DNA from: Fidelibacterota bacterium
GTDB lineage: Bacteria; Fidelibacterota; UBA2242; JAFGTP01
DNA: 9,947 nt
Reading direction: 5' to 3'
Assembly (NCBI GenBank): GCA_029939785.1
Contig: JAOZSG010000108.1
Coordinates: 1 to 9,947, forward strand
The position numbers were made by a program, and so were the translations under genes. Numbering within the stretch: the stretch's first letter is position 1; the number at the start of each line of letters is the position of its first letter. The notes under the pieces were generated by a model. That model had not been told where the DNA came from, searched no databases, and saw only the letters and a list, made by a program, of their open reading frames with translations. This document shows, one piece after another, positions 1 through 5,947 of the stretch.

Positions 1-186
1 GAAAATGATTATCTGCTATACCATGTAGCGGAAGAAAATAAAAAAGTGAAGCGAAGAATTGATGCACTGGATGAGATAATTATCCCACGTTTAACAGCAG
101 GCATTAGGACTATCACAGAGATTTTGAATGATGAAGAACGTGAGGAATTTATTAGAATGAAAAATATTATTGACAGGATTAAATGA
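1..186 (+). CDS. atpD: V-type ATP synthase subunit D, C-terminal fragment (5' end outside window)
   Basis: The frame is open from base 1 to a TGA at 184-186 and gives 61 residues. They contain the typical subunit D C-terminus: KRRIDALDEIIIPRL, then REEFIRMKNII near the end. Subunit D is the central-rotor coiled coil that couples the A3B3 catalytic head to the membrane ring of V/A-type ATPases, and full-length proteins are about 200-215 residues, so about 150 residues lie upstream. V/A-type enzymes in bacteria may work as Na+ or H+ pumps or synthases; which applies here cannot be judged. The family call rests on this conserved C-terminal pattern only. The gene symbol is ambiguous in the literature (atpD or ntpD). 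Confidence 0.85.
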   Translation, partial: ENDYLLYHVAEENKKVKRRIDALDEIIIPRLTAGIRTITEILNDEEREEFIRMKNIIDRIK

Positions 187-190
187 ATAA

Positions 191-230
191 ACAGGATAAA
201 ATTAATTTAAAACAATTTTGTAAATCCTGT
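191..230. repeat. Imperfect inverted repeat between subunit D and EndoQ genes
   Basis: ACAGGAT (191-197) and ATCCTGT (224-230) form a 7-bp inverted repeat around an AT-rich interior that itself partly pairs. It fills most of the 64-bp gap between the two genes. The AATCCTGT wording resembles dispersed intergenic repeats I associate with many environmental bacterial genomes. No U-tract follows, so it is not a convincing terminator. Confidence 0.4.
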
Positions 231-250
231 CCAAGAACAAGGACTCAAAA

Positions 251-1528
251 ATGAAATTTATAGGTGATCTGCATATACATTCACATTTTTCTCTTGCTAC
301 CAGCAAACAATTAACTCCGGAATATCTTGATATGTGGGGCAAAATAAAAGGAATTAAAGTAATTGGAACAGGTGATTTTACTCATCCTGGTTGGATAAAA
401 GAACTTAAGGAAAAAATTGAGCCGGCAGAACAGGGATTGTATAAATTGAAAAAGGATTATATAGTTGACAGTCCGATTCCCAGATTTAATTCCATGGAAT
501 ATGATACCCGATTTTTATTAAGTGCTGAAATTAGCAGCATTTATAAAAAAAATGGAAAAGTCAGAAAAATTCACAGTGTGGTTTTGGCACAGGATTTTGA
601 GACAGTAGAAAAAATTCAGCAATCTCTTATTAATATTGGTGGAAATATAACTTCAGATGGTCGTCCGATTCTTGGTCTTGATGCTAAAAAATTACTTGAA
701 ATGTGTCTTGAGGCATCAGAAAATATTTTTTTTATTCCTGCTCATATATGGACACCATGGTTTTCTGTTTTGGGTTCTAAATCAGGATTTGACACAATCG
801 AGGAATGTTTTGAAGATCTTACTCCTCATATCTCTGCCATTGAAACCGGTCTGTCAACAAATGCTCCAATGAATTGGATGTGCAGTTTTCTAGACGATTT
901 TACATTACTCTCAAATTCCGATGCTCATTCGCCGGAAAAACTTGGTCGTAATGCTAATATTTTTAATACTGATCTATCATACAATAATATTTGCAATGCA
1001 ATAAAATCAGGTTCTCCAGATAAATTTTTAGGAACAATTGATATGTATCCTCAGGAAGGAAAATATTACTATGACGGGCATAGAAAGTGTGGAGTTTTAC
1101 TTAATCCTATGGAAACATTACATAATAATGGCCTCTGTCCGAAATGCAATCGCAATGTAACTGTTGGTGTGATGAATAGGATTGTTCAGTTATCTGACCG
1201 AGAGGATTTATCAAATAGAAAGAATCGACTGCCATATCATTCCATTATTCCTCTTAAAGAAATCATTTCTGAAATCGTTGATGTTGGACCAAATTCAAAA
1301 ACTGTAACCAGGCAATATAATGATATTGTTAATTCTTTAGGAACAGAAAGTGAAATCTTGTTAAATCTTCCAATTGAAGAGATTAATAATAGAGCAGGTG
1401 AAATTCTGGCAGAAGCAATTCAAAGAATGCGTGAACAAAAAGTAATAATTTCTGAAGGTTTTGATGGACAATTTGGAACTATTAAAGTCTTTCAAAATGG
1501 GGAATTGAAAAATCGCAAACTGAGTTAA
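251..1528 (+). CDS. Endonuclease Q-like PHP-domain DNA repair nuclease
   Basis: This 425-residue protein has an N-terminal PHP metal-binding domain followed by a zinc-binding region, the layout and length of the archaeal EndoQ family (TIGR00375-like). Visible metal or active-site motifs are DLHIHSHFS (D6, H8, H10), GTGDFTH (D42, H45), E93 in SAEISS, H108, PAHIWTPWF (H165) and SNSDAHSPEK (D224, H226). A likely zinc site follows: H277, C280, C296 and C299 (CPKC). Characterised EndoQ nicks DNA 5' of deaminated bases (uracil, hypoxanthine) and abasic sites. The role is inferred from family; these proteins are often mislabelled as UvrD-like helicases. AAGGA at 239-243 supports the ATG at 251. The gene is co-directional with subunit D but separated by a repeat, so an operon is uncertain. 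Its TAA lies inside the left arm of the next repeat. Confidence 0.87.
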   Translation: MKFIGDLHIHSHFSLATSKQLTPEYLDMWGKIKGIKVIGTGDFTHPGWIKELKEKIEPAEQGLYKLKKDYIVDSPIPRFNSMEYDTRFLLSAEISSIYKKNGKVRKIHSVVLAQDFETVEKIQQSLINIGGNITSDGRPILGLDAKKLLEMCLEASENIFFIPAHIWTPWFSVLGSKSGFDTIEECFEDLTPHISAIETGLSTNAPMNWMCSFLDDFTLLSNSDAHSPEKLGRNANIFNTDLSYNNICNAIKSGSPDKFLGTIDMYPQEGKYYYDGHRKCGVLLNPMETLHNNGLCPKCNRNVTVGVMNRIVQLSDREDLSNRKNRLPYHSIIPLKEIISEIVDVGPNSKTVTRQYNDIVNSLGTESEILLNLPIEEINNRAGEILAEAIQRMREQKVIISEGFDGQFGTIKVFQNGELKNRKLS

Positions 1529-1593
1529 CCACGAATACACACTAATAAACACGAATTAATTTTATAATAAAATTAGTGTGCATTCGTGGTTAA
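1525..1593. repeat. Intergenic inverted repeat with 22-bp arms overlapping a stop codon
   Basis: Arms 1525-1546 and 1572-1593 are complementary at 21 of 22 positions, with a 25-nt loop. The loop holds a further CACGAAT copy and an AT palindrome (1559-1573). The left arm contains the TAA of the EndoQ-like gene (1526-1528). The arms carry the ACCACGAAT/ATTCGTGGT wording seen in dispersed intergenic repeats of many environmental bacteria (my recollection, not a search). In RNA it would fold into a very stable hairpin followed by AAATTTTTC, so it may also end EndoQ transcription. Confidence 0.8.
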
Positions 1594-1636
1594 ATTTTTC
1601 ATTTTTTCATTAAACTGTATATACTAATCCAAATAA

Positions 1637-1671
1637 AAGAGGAGAGTTTGCTATTACCAAACTCTCCTCTT
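1637..1671 (-). terminator. Intrinsic terminator of the minus-strand T9SS protein gene
   Basis: A perfect 14-bp stem (1637-1650 with 1658-1671) surrounds a 7-nt loop. Read on the minus strand, it is followed by TTTATTTGG, a usable U-rich tract. It starts about 20 bp after the stop codon of the gene at 1692-2630. In the plus direction no T-run follows, so it acts mainly for the minus-strand gene. Confidence 0.88.
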
Positions 1672-1691
1672 AGTATCATTTCTATTAAGTA

Positions 1692-2630
1692 TTATTTTAC
1701 CAAAATCATATTTTGATTTATTATGTCTGTTCCTGCATTAATTCTTAGAAAATATACACCACTTGGTAATTGTGCTCCATTTTGATTTTTTCCGTTCCAG
1801 TATAATGAATAATCACCTGCTGGTTGTTGGGAATTGGTCAATGATTTTATAACATGACCATTCATATCATAAATATTAACTTTAACATGTGCCGGTGACA
1901 AAAGAGTATAGGATATATGAGTATCAGGATTGAAAGGATTTGGATGGTTCATAACATTTGATAAAATTGTATTGTTTTCAATTTTTCTCTGTGTTTCTTC
2001 ACCTTGTTTCCATGTTTCCAATAGTTCTTTTATTGCTTTCTGTATCTCTTCTCTTGTTGCTCCATCTTCACGCATTTGTTTGATTGTAGCTTTAATTATT
2101 GCTTTTTGATTCTCTGTTAGATATTTCCAATAGTTACCATGATGTCTATTATGTTCACCCCAGTTTTCAGGTAGTTCGATGCCCCATTCGGTTAATAATG
2201 CTGTTATCGCATCATGCATTTCTTCTCTTGTAACACCTGCTTCTTTTTTCTCTTTTATGAAATCTTTTAGAGTTTGAATTTGTTCTGCGGTTAATTGTTT
2301 TAATATTCCGCGAGGTATATGTATCTTGTTTCTATATCCTCTTTCAGGTAGTTCGATACCCCAACTATTTAATAATTCAACAATTGCATCATGTATTTCT
2401 TCTCTTGTTGCACCTTGTGTACGCATTTCTTCAATTAAGGTTTTTAGTTCTTGTAATTGATCTTCAGTTAATTTGTCTTTTAATTTATCCCATGGGAAAT
2501 CTCCCATTCTGTGATTATCCTGATGACCTCCATGTTTTTTACCGCCTCCACGTCCATGTTGTGCCACAAGAGTGGAGGAAAGACTTATTAATACAATAAG
2601 TAACAAAGTTAAAAGTTTTTTTGATTTCAT
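1692..2630 (-). CDS. Secreted triple-helical-repeat protein with T9SS type A sorting domain
   Basis: This 312-residue protein of unknown function has four parts. Residues 1-24 are a signal peptide ending in LVAQ. A His/Gly-rich segment follows (about 25-44, including HGRGGGKKHGGH). Three repeats start at residues 54, 113 and 171, with the pattern LTxxQ...GATREEIxxAI..LL..W and WGIELPE closing the first two. A C-terminal sorting domain (about 227-312) carries HPNPFNP, VNIYDMNG, LPSGVYFLRI and a terminal ILVK. Proteins with such domains are exported by the Sec pathway, cross the outer membrane through the type IX system and are released or anchored on the surface. The His-rich stretch could bind metal, which is speculation. 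AGGAGA (2638-2643) supports the start. The gene stands alone, with its own terminator. Confidence 0.85.
   Translation of the reverse strand: MKSKKLLTLLLIVLISLSSTLVAQHGRGGGKKHGGHQDNHRMGDFPWDKLKDKLTEDQLQELKTLIEEMRTQGATREEIHDAIVELLNSWGIELPERGYRNKIHIPRGILKQLTAEQIQTLKDFIKEKKEAGVTREEMHDAITALLTEWGIELPENWGEHNRHHGNYWKYLTENQKAIIKATIKQMREDGATREEIQKAIKELLETWKQGEETQRKIENNTILSNVMNHPNPFNPDTHISYTLLSPAHVKVNIYDMNGHVIKSLTNSQQPAGDYSLYWNGKNQNGAQLPSGVYFLRINAGTDIINQNMILVK
2010..2471 (-). repeat. Three tandem protein-level repeats within the T9SS protein gene
   Basis: The segment encodes residues 54-207, three copies at a period of about 59 residues. Each has two predicted amphipathic helices around a GATREEI or GVTREEM turn. 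The first two end in WGIELPE; the third ends at LLETW and lacks the tail. Divergence between copies suggests an old duplication. Confidence 0.8.
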
Positions 2631-2660
2631 GATTCTTTCTCCTTTTTTTGGATTGTTAAA

Positions 2661-2689
2661 AATTTAATAAATTCAAATAACTTTTTCAA
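2661..2689 (-). promoter_or_regulatory. Possible promoter of the minus-strand T9SS protein gene
   Basis: On the minus strand TTGAAA (2689-2684) is separated by 17 nt from TAAATT (2666-2661). The -10 match is only 4 of 6 and the region is AT-rich, so chance is a real alternative. A start near 2654 would give a leader of about 24 nt that includes the AGGAGA ribosome-binding site. Confidence 0.25.
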
Positions 2690-2751
2690 ATACGGTGATT
2701 AGACATTGCTTGATAAAAAAGGTTAAAAAAAATATTGTACACACCTCATAA

Positions 2752-2793
2752 ATCTGCTTGTACTGATCACGTAATGTCAGTATGCAAGCAGAT
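2752..2793. repeat. Hairpin: 9+6 bp stem with 2-nt bulge
   Basis: ATCTGCTTG then TACTGA (2752-2766) pairs with TCAGTA (2777-2782) and CAAGCAGAT (2785-2793), leaving TG bulged and a 10-nt loop. No T-run follows on either strand, so it is not a standard terminator. ATTGTAC (2734-2740) and GTACAAT (2819-2825) flank it as a further inverted pair. It could belong to the adjacent inverted-repeat element or to the leader of the minus-strand gene. Confidence 0.6.
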
Positions 2794-2819
2794 ATTTGAC
2801 TATATTACTCCATTTTTTG

Positions 2820-3010
2820 TACAATTGGATTCTCTGACATGTAGAACAATTTTTCAAATTGTTTATTCAAAATACCGGTAGGGATTTGGAATTGCTTCGG
2901 AGAGAATAATAATGAATTACCATAAATTTCTCTATCCGAAGTTGGTTTTTTCCTTTCAGAAGAAAATCAAAAACAATTTGGAAAATTGTTCTATAAAAGA
3001 GAGTATTGTA
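2820..3010. repeat. Long imperfect inverted repeat, possibly a decayed MITE-like element
   Basis: The core arms 2840-2864 and 2971-2995 pair over 25 bp with two G-T wobbles. The arms extend outward through TCTCT/AGAGA (2831-2835, 2998-3002) and TACAAT/ATTGTA (2820-2825, 3005-3010). Inside, CTTCGGA-GAGAA (2895-2906) pairs with TTCTC-TA-TCCGAAG (2928-2941). Each core arm also contains its own small palindrome (AACAATTT/AAATTGTT). No transposase is encoded. No clear target-site duplication was found; TATTGTA recurs at 2733-2739 and 3004-3010. A structured RNA is the alternative. Confidence 0.55.
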
Positions 3011-3105
3011 TGGCACAATATAATGAACTACCCTCTGGAGTGTATTTCATAAAAGTTATGACAAATAAGAATCTGGCTACACAGAAAGTTGTTCTAATGA
3101 AATAA
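3010..3105 (+). pseudogene. Orphan C-terminal tail of a T9SS-sorted protein
   Basis: The 31 codons from the ATG at 3010 include ELPSGVYFIKV and end in QKVVLMK before the TAA. This matches the last 25-30 residues of a type A sorting domain; compare LPSGVYFLRI...NMILVK in the intact protein at 1692-2630. The same frame is open back to 2926, but that upstream sequence runs through the inverted-repeat arm and shows no sorting-domain strands or NPFNP motif. Without a signal peptide or the rest of the domain the tail cannot be secreted. It is best read as the surviving 3' end of a lost gene. A terminator follows at 3159-3195, as expected for a former gene end. Confidence 0.75.
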
Positions 3106-3158
3106 TACTTATAAATTATTGTATTTTAACTAAATTTTGTTAAATCTGTTCATAATAA

Positions 3159-3195
3159 AACAAAAAGGTGGCATATCAAGTGTCGCTTTTTTGTT
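3159..3195 (+). terminator. Intrinsic terminator downstream of the sorting-domain remnant
   Basis: A 15-bp stem (3159-3173 with 3181-3195, including three G-U pairs) surrounds the 7-nt loop TATCAAG. The 3' arm holds TTTTTT and continues into ATTTT. It lies about 54 bp after the remnant's stop codon and insulates the downstream operon from upstream transcription. Confidence 0.78.
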
Positions 3196-3415
3196 ATTTT
3201 GGAACTCCTGATTTGGCGTAATCAATTGTCTTAGTTTTATATCTAATTATTATCGTATTATTTTTATTATTTCTATATTTTTTCTTTGACTTTATTATTA
3301 TTATTATTATTGGCAGTTAAAAGAACGTGAATTTTAAGACACATTTTTATTTAAACCGGTAGAAATAATTATTATGAGTTTTTATTCATTAAAATCTAAA
3401 AGATAGGAGGTTGTT

Positions 3416-3436
3416 ATGCTTAAAATACCATCATAA
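3416..3436 (+). other. Six-codon ORF with a perfect Shine-Dalgarno sequence
   Basis: AGGAGG (3405-3410) sits 5 nt before an ATG that opens a MLKIPS peptide, then TAA. This ribosome-binding site is stronger than those of the neighbouring genes. It may be a leader peptide of the downstream operon, or the start of a gene whose body has decayed. Nothing recognisable follows in any frame before 3588. Confidence 0.25.
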
Positions 3437-3587
3437 ACCTGCATGGAAATTGTATATTCATGTGGGGGAAGGAGATTATTTTTAAAAAAATTGAAAATCA
3501 CAGTAAAGTGGTAAGAGCTATTAGTAAATATTAATGGCAAATTGTAATTTTAGTTAAATGTAATCATAATTTTTTTGAGGCCTAACA

Positions 3588-4229
3588 ATGAAAAAAAATA
3601 TCAACATCATAATTTTATTTTTAATTATTATGAGTACTACATCGCAAAGTTTTTGTTCAGATTTATTCTCTCCGAGTATAAAATTCGGAATAAATTTCAA
3701 CAAAATGAATTTTACAAAAGATAATTCATCAAAAAATAATGAATACCCAGCTGGTTTGATTATTGGGATATCTAATGAAACAATAATAAATAGCGTATTT
3801 TTTATTTCTAATGAGATTTATTTTAAAAATGCAAAATCATCAAGAAAATATAGAGCAGTAATAACAGTAGGTACTAACTATAATTATAATATTAATTATT
3901 TGAGAGTAGCATCAATGATAGGTATTAATTTTTTTAATATTACAGACCTGTTAATTGGTCTTGATGTTGGAAAATTAACTAAAGTTGAGTTTTATATCAA
4001 ATCTGGTTTTAGCCATTATGATTTAGATATTATAAATGTTAAGGATTATTCACCACAATTTGATACAGCAATATGTTTTGGAACTTCAAAAAAACTTGAA
4101 ACTAGAAGATCAAAATTAATCTTAGAATTAAAATATTTAATTGGTATGACAACTTATAGAAAAATTCCATATTATCATGGAGATTTTAAATTTCAGGGAT
4201 TAAACATTATTCTAGGATTTCAACTATAA
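3588..4229 (+). CDS. Outer-membrane beta-barrel protein, PorT-like
   Basis: This 213-residue protein starts with a signal peptide (1 to about 24; Lys-rich start, long Ile/Leu core, no lipobox). Alternating hydrophobic and polar strands follow to a C-terminus LNIILGFQL, typical of 8-stranded outer-membrane barrels such as the PorT/OMP_b-brl families common in Bacteroidetes. Strand-like segments are SIKFGINF, YPAGLIIGIS, VASMIGINFF, LILELKYLIGMTTY and FQGLNIILGF. No enzymatic motif is seen. TGAGG (3576-3580) precedes the ATG by 7 nt. It is first in the cluster, 22 bp before the subtilase gene, so it could anchor or export a partner from the same operon. The barrel call is good; the specific function is unknown. 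Confidence 0.7.
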   Translation: MKKNINIIILFLIIMSTTSQSFCSDLFSPSIKFGINFNKMNFTKDNSSKNNEYPAGLIIGISNETIINSVFFISNEIYFKNAKSSRKYRAVITVGTNYNYNINYLRVASMIGINFFNITDLLIGLDVGKLTKVEFYIKSGFSHYDLDIINVKDYSPQFDTAICFGTSKKLETRRSKLILELKYLIGMTTYRKIPYYHGDFKFQGLNIILGFQL

Positions 4230-4251
4230 TATTATAAAAAGGAAATAAAAT

Positions 4252-5865
4252 ATGTATATGTTTTTTAAAATATTAAAAATAGTAATTTTATTAATTAGTT
4301 TTTCAATTACATTGTTTGGAACAACTGTAAATGATGATATGTATGTAGATGATTCTCAATGGAATCTTACAAAAATATCAATTGAAGATGCTTGGTCTAT
4401 TACAACAGGTTCTAGTTCAATTAAGATTGCTATTATTGATAATGGCATAGATCTAATTCATTTAGATTTGAAAGATGATATTGTTACTGGATATAATGCA
4501 ATGGATGGATCTAATAATCCGGACCATGTTTCTCATGATCTTCGTCATGGAACACATGTAGCAGGAATAGCAGCTGCAACTACAAATAATGATAGAGGGA
4601 TCGCAGGGGTTGGATATAATTGCAAAATAATGCCAATTAAATGGTGCGGAGTATTGCCAGGTACACCTGCCCAGTATTTGGATTCAGATGATTATGCTGA
4701 CGCAATTAATTGGGCCTGGGAACATGGTGCTGATGTAATAAATTTATCATGGGGCTGTACTATAGATTCAGATGTTACAGCAGCAATAAACTCTGCTACA
4801 ACAAGTGGACGAGGTGGAAAGGGTTGTGTTATTGTTTGTGCTGCTGGAAATTTTGGAACAATTATATATCCAGCCACTCTTTCTAATGTGATAACTGTTG
4901 GTATGACAAATCAAAGTGATGGCAAAATATCTGGTAGTGGGATAGGGAGTCAATTAGATGTTATGGCTCCAGGTAATGTTAAAACAACAGATCCTACAGC
5001 ATCTCGTGGAGGCCCTGGTGATTATGCTACTCCTGAAGGAACATCATATGCTGCACCTCATGTTGCAGGTTTAGCAGGTTTAATGCTATCAGCTAATAGT
5101 AATCTAACTCAAAGTCAAGTTAAAGAGATTATCGAACGAACAGCCTATGATTTAGGTGCCACTGGAAGGGATAATTCCTATGGTTGGGGCAGAATTAATG
5201 CCAAGTATGCTGTAAAATCAGCAGCTCAACAATTTACAACTTCTGGACAAATAACCCATAATGAATGTTGGTGGGGTACAGTTAATTTAACTGGAAATGT
5301 TACTATTCCATCAGGTGTTGTACTACGAATAATGTCTAATTCTAATATAAATCTTGGAGATTATAAAATTATCTTAAATGGAGGTTCTATTCAAACAGAT
5401 GATTATAATGTAATCCATCCAAGAATCGAATTAAAAACAGGCTCAATGATTATTGGTTGTTATCCATCTATTACTTCTGCATTTTTGGAAGTTTCCTATG
5501 GACAATCAATTGAAGTATATGGGCCACATACATTATCAAATGATTTAACTGTTCCGACAGGTGTTGGATTTAGACCACAATCCGGATCAGAGTTAAAGTT
5601 TGCAGCCGGTAAAAAACTAATAGTAAATGGTGGATTGAGTTGTAACAATGCAATCTACACCAAATCCGGTAGTTCATCATGGTATGGCATAGTATTGTCA
5701 AGTGGAAGTAGTGGCCAGATAAATGGATCTACAATTAAAAATTCAAGTTATGGAATTAAATGTTATAGTAGTTCACCAATTATTTCAAATAGTACATTTT
5801 CCGGTAATTATTATGCAATGTACATATACAATTCTTCACCGGATTTGGAAATCACAGTAAATTGA
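4252..5865 (+). CDS. Secreted subtilisin-like serine protease (S8) with truncated beta-helix tail
   Basis: The 537-residue protein has a signal peptide (1 to about 23) and then the peptidase S8 domain (about 35-325). The catalytic triad is complete: D63 in IAIIDNG, H99 in HGTHVAG and S265 in GTSYAAPHVAG, with oxyanion N200 in AAGN. No long propeptide is visible. Residues 350-440 form the module shared with the M23 protein (LGDYKIILNGG, HPRIELKTGS, TLSNDLTVP). A few Ser/Asn-rich beta-helix rungs follow (about 470-530), such as IKNSSYGIKCYSSSP, and the protein stops abruptly at SSPDLEITVN. No T9SS domain is present. AAGGAAA (from 4239) favours ATG 4252 over ATG 4258. Likely periplasmic, surface or extracellular; the substrate is unknown. 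Confidence 0.9.
   Translation: MYMFFKILKIVILLISFSITLFGTTVNDDMYVDDSQWNLTKISIEDAWSITTGSSSIKIAIIDNGIDLIHLDLKDDIVTGYNAMDGSNNPDHVSHDLRHGTHVAGIAAATTNNDRGIAGVGYNCKIMPIKWCGVLPGTPAQYLDSDDYADAINWAWEHGADVINLSWGCTIDSDVTAAINSATTSGRGGKGCVIVCAAGNFGTIIYPATLSNVITVGMTNQSDGKISGSGIGSQLDVMAPGNVKTTDPTASRGGPGDYATPEGTSYAAPHVAGLAGLMLSANSNLTQSQVKEIIERTAYDLGATGRDNSYGWGRINAKYAVKSAAQQFTTSGQITHNECWWGTVNLTGNVTIPSGVVLRIMSNSNINLGDYKIILNGGSIQTDDYNVIHPRIELKTGSMIIGCYPSITSAFLEVSYGQSIEVYGPHTLSNDLTVPTGVGFRPQSGSELKFAAGKKLIVNGGLSCNNAIYTKSGSSSWYGIVLSSGSSGQINGSTIKNSSYGIKCYSSSPIISNSTFSGNYYAMYIYNSSPDLEITVN
5382..5441 (+). repeat. 60-bp identical segment, copy 1 (in subtilase gene)
   Basis: This segment is identical over 60 nt to 8651-8710 in the M23 gene. 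It encodes GSIQTDDYNVIHPRIELKTG. Similarity continues on both sides with third-position and amino-acid differences. Perfect identity in the core suggests recent exchange or gene conversion between the two genes. Confidence 0.9.
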
Positions 5866-5947
5866 AAACAACTATTTAAAGATAATAAAGTACATTTAAT
5901 AAACTAATATATTTAATTACCAACTATATTAAAGGAAGAAATTAATT

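Larger units (their letters stand above)
2645..3587. other. Long non-coding region: hairpin, long inverted repeat, gene remnant, terminator, AT-rich spacer
   Basis: No intact gene of normal length is visible in these roughly 940 bases. In order they hold the possible minus-strand promoter, a hairpin (2752-2793), an imperfect long inverted repeat (2820-3010), the tail of a lost T9SS-secreted protein gene (3010-3105), its terminator (3159-3195), AT-rich sequence with a TTA microsatellite (about 3292-3312), and a 6-codon ORF with a strong ribosome-binding site (3416-3436). The stretch looks like a site of gene loss and small-element insertion between two unrelated transcription units. Confidence 0.7.

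Noticed and set aside
1361..1552. Short ORFs opposite or out of frame within larger genes (for example 1361-1552 minus, 4692-4877 minus, 7105-7338 minus, 9446-9754 plus)
   Set aside because: They lie inside well-supported genes, have low-complexity products and no ribosome-binding site, and are frame shadows.
3292..3312. TTA trinucleotide microsatellite
   Set aside because: Six or so units in non-coding AT-rich sequence with no gene or promoter clearly affected; treated as low complexity.
3475..3512. Short match between 3492-3510 and the end of the subtilase gene (AAATCACAGTAAA)
   Set aside because: Only about 13 identical bases in AT-rich DNA, expected by chance over 10 kb. The surrounding sequence does not align.
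3542..3570. TTGTAA-17-CATAAT as promoter of the operon
   Set aside because: The implied start (about 3577) would cut off the TGAGG ribosome-binding site at 3576-3580, and similar matches are common in this AT-rich stretch.
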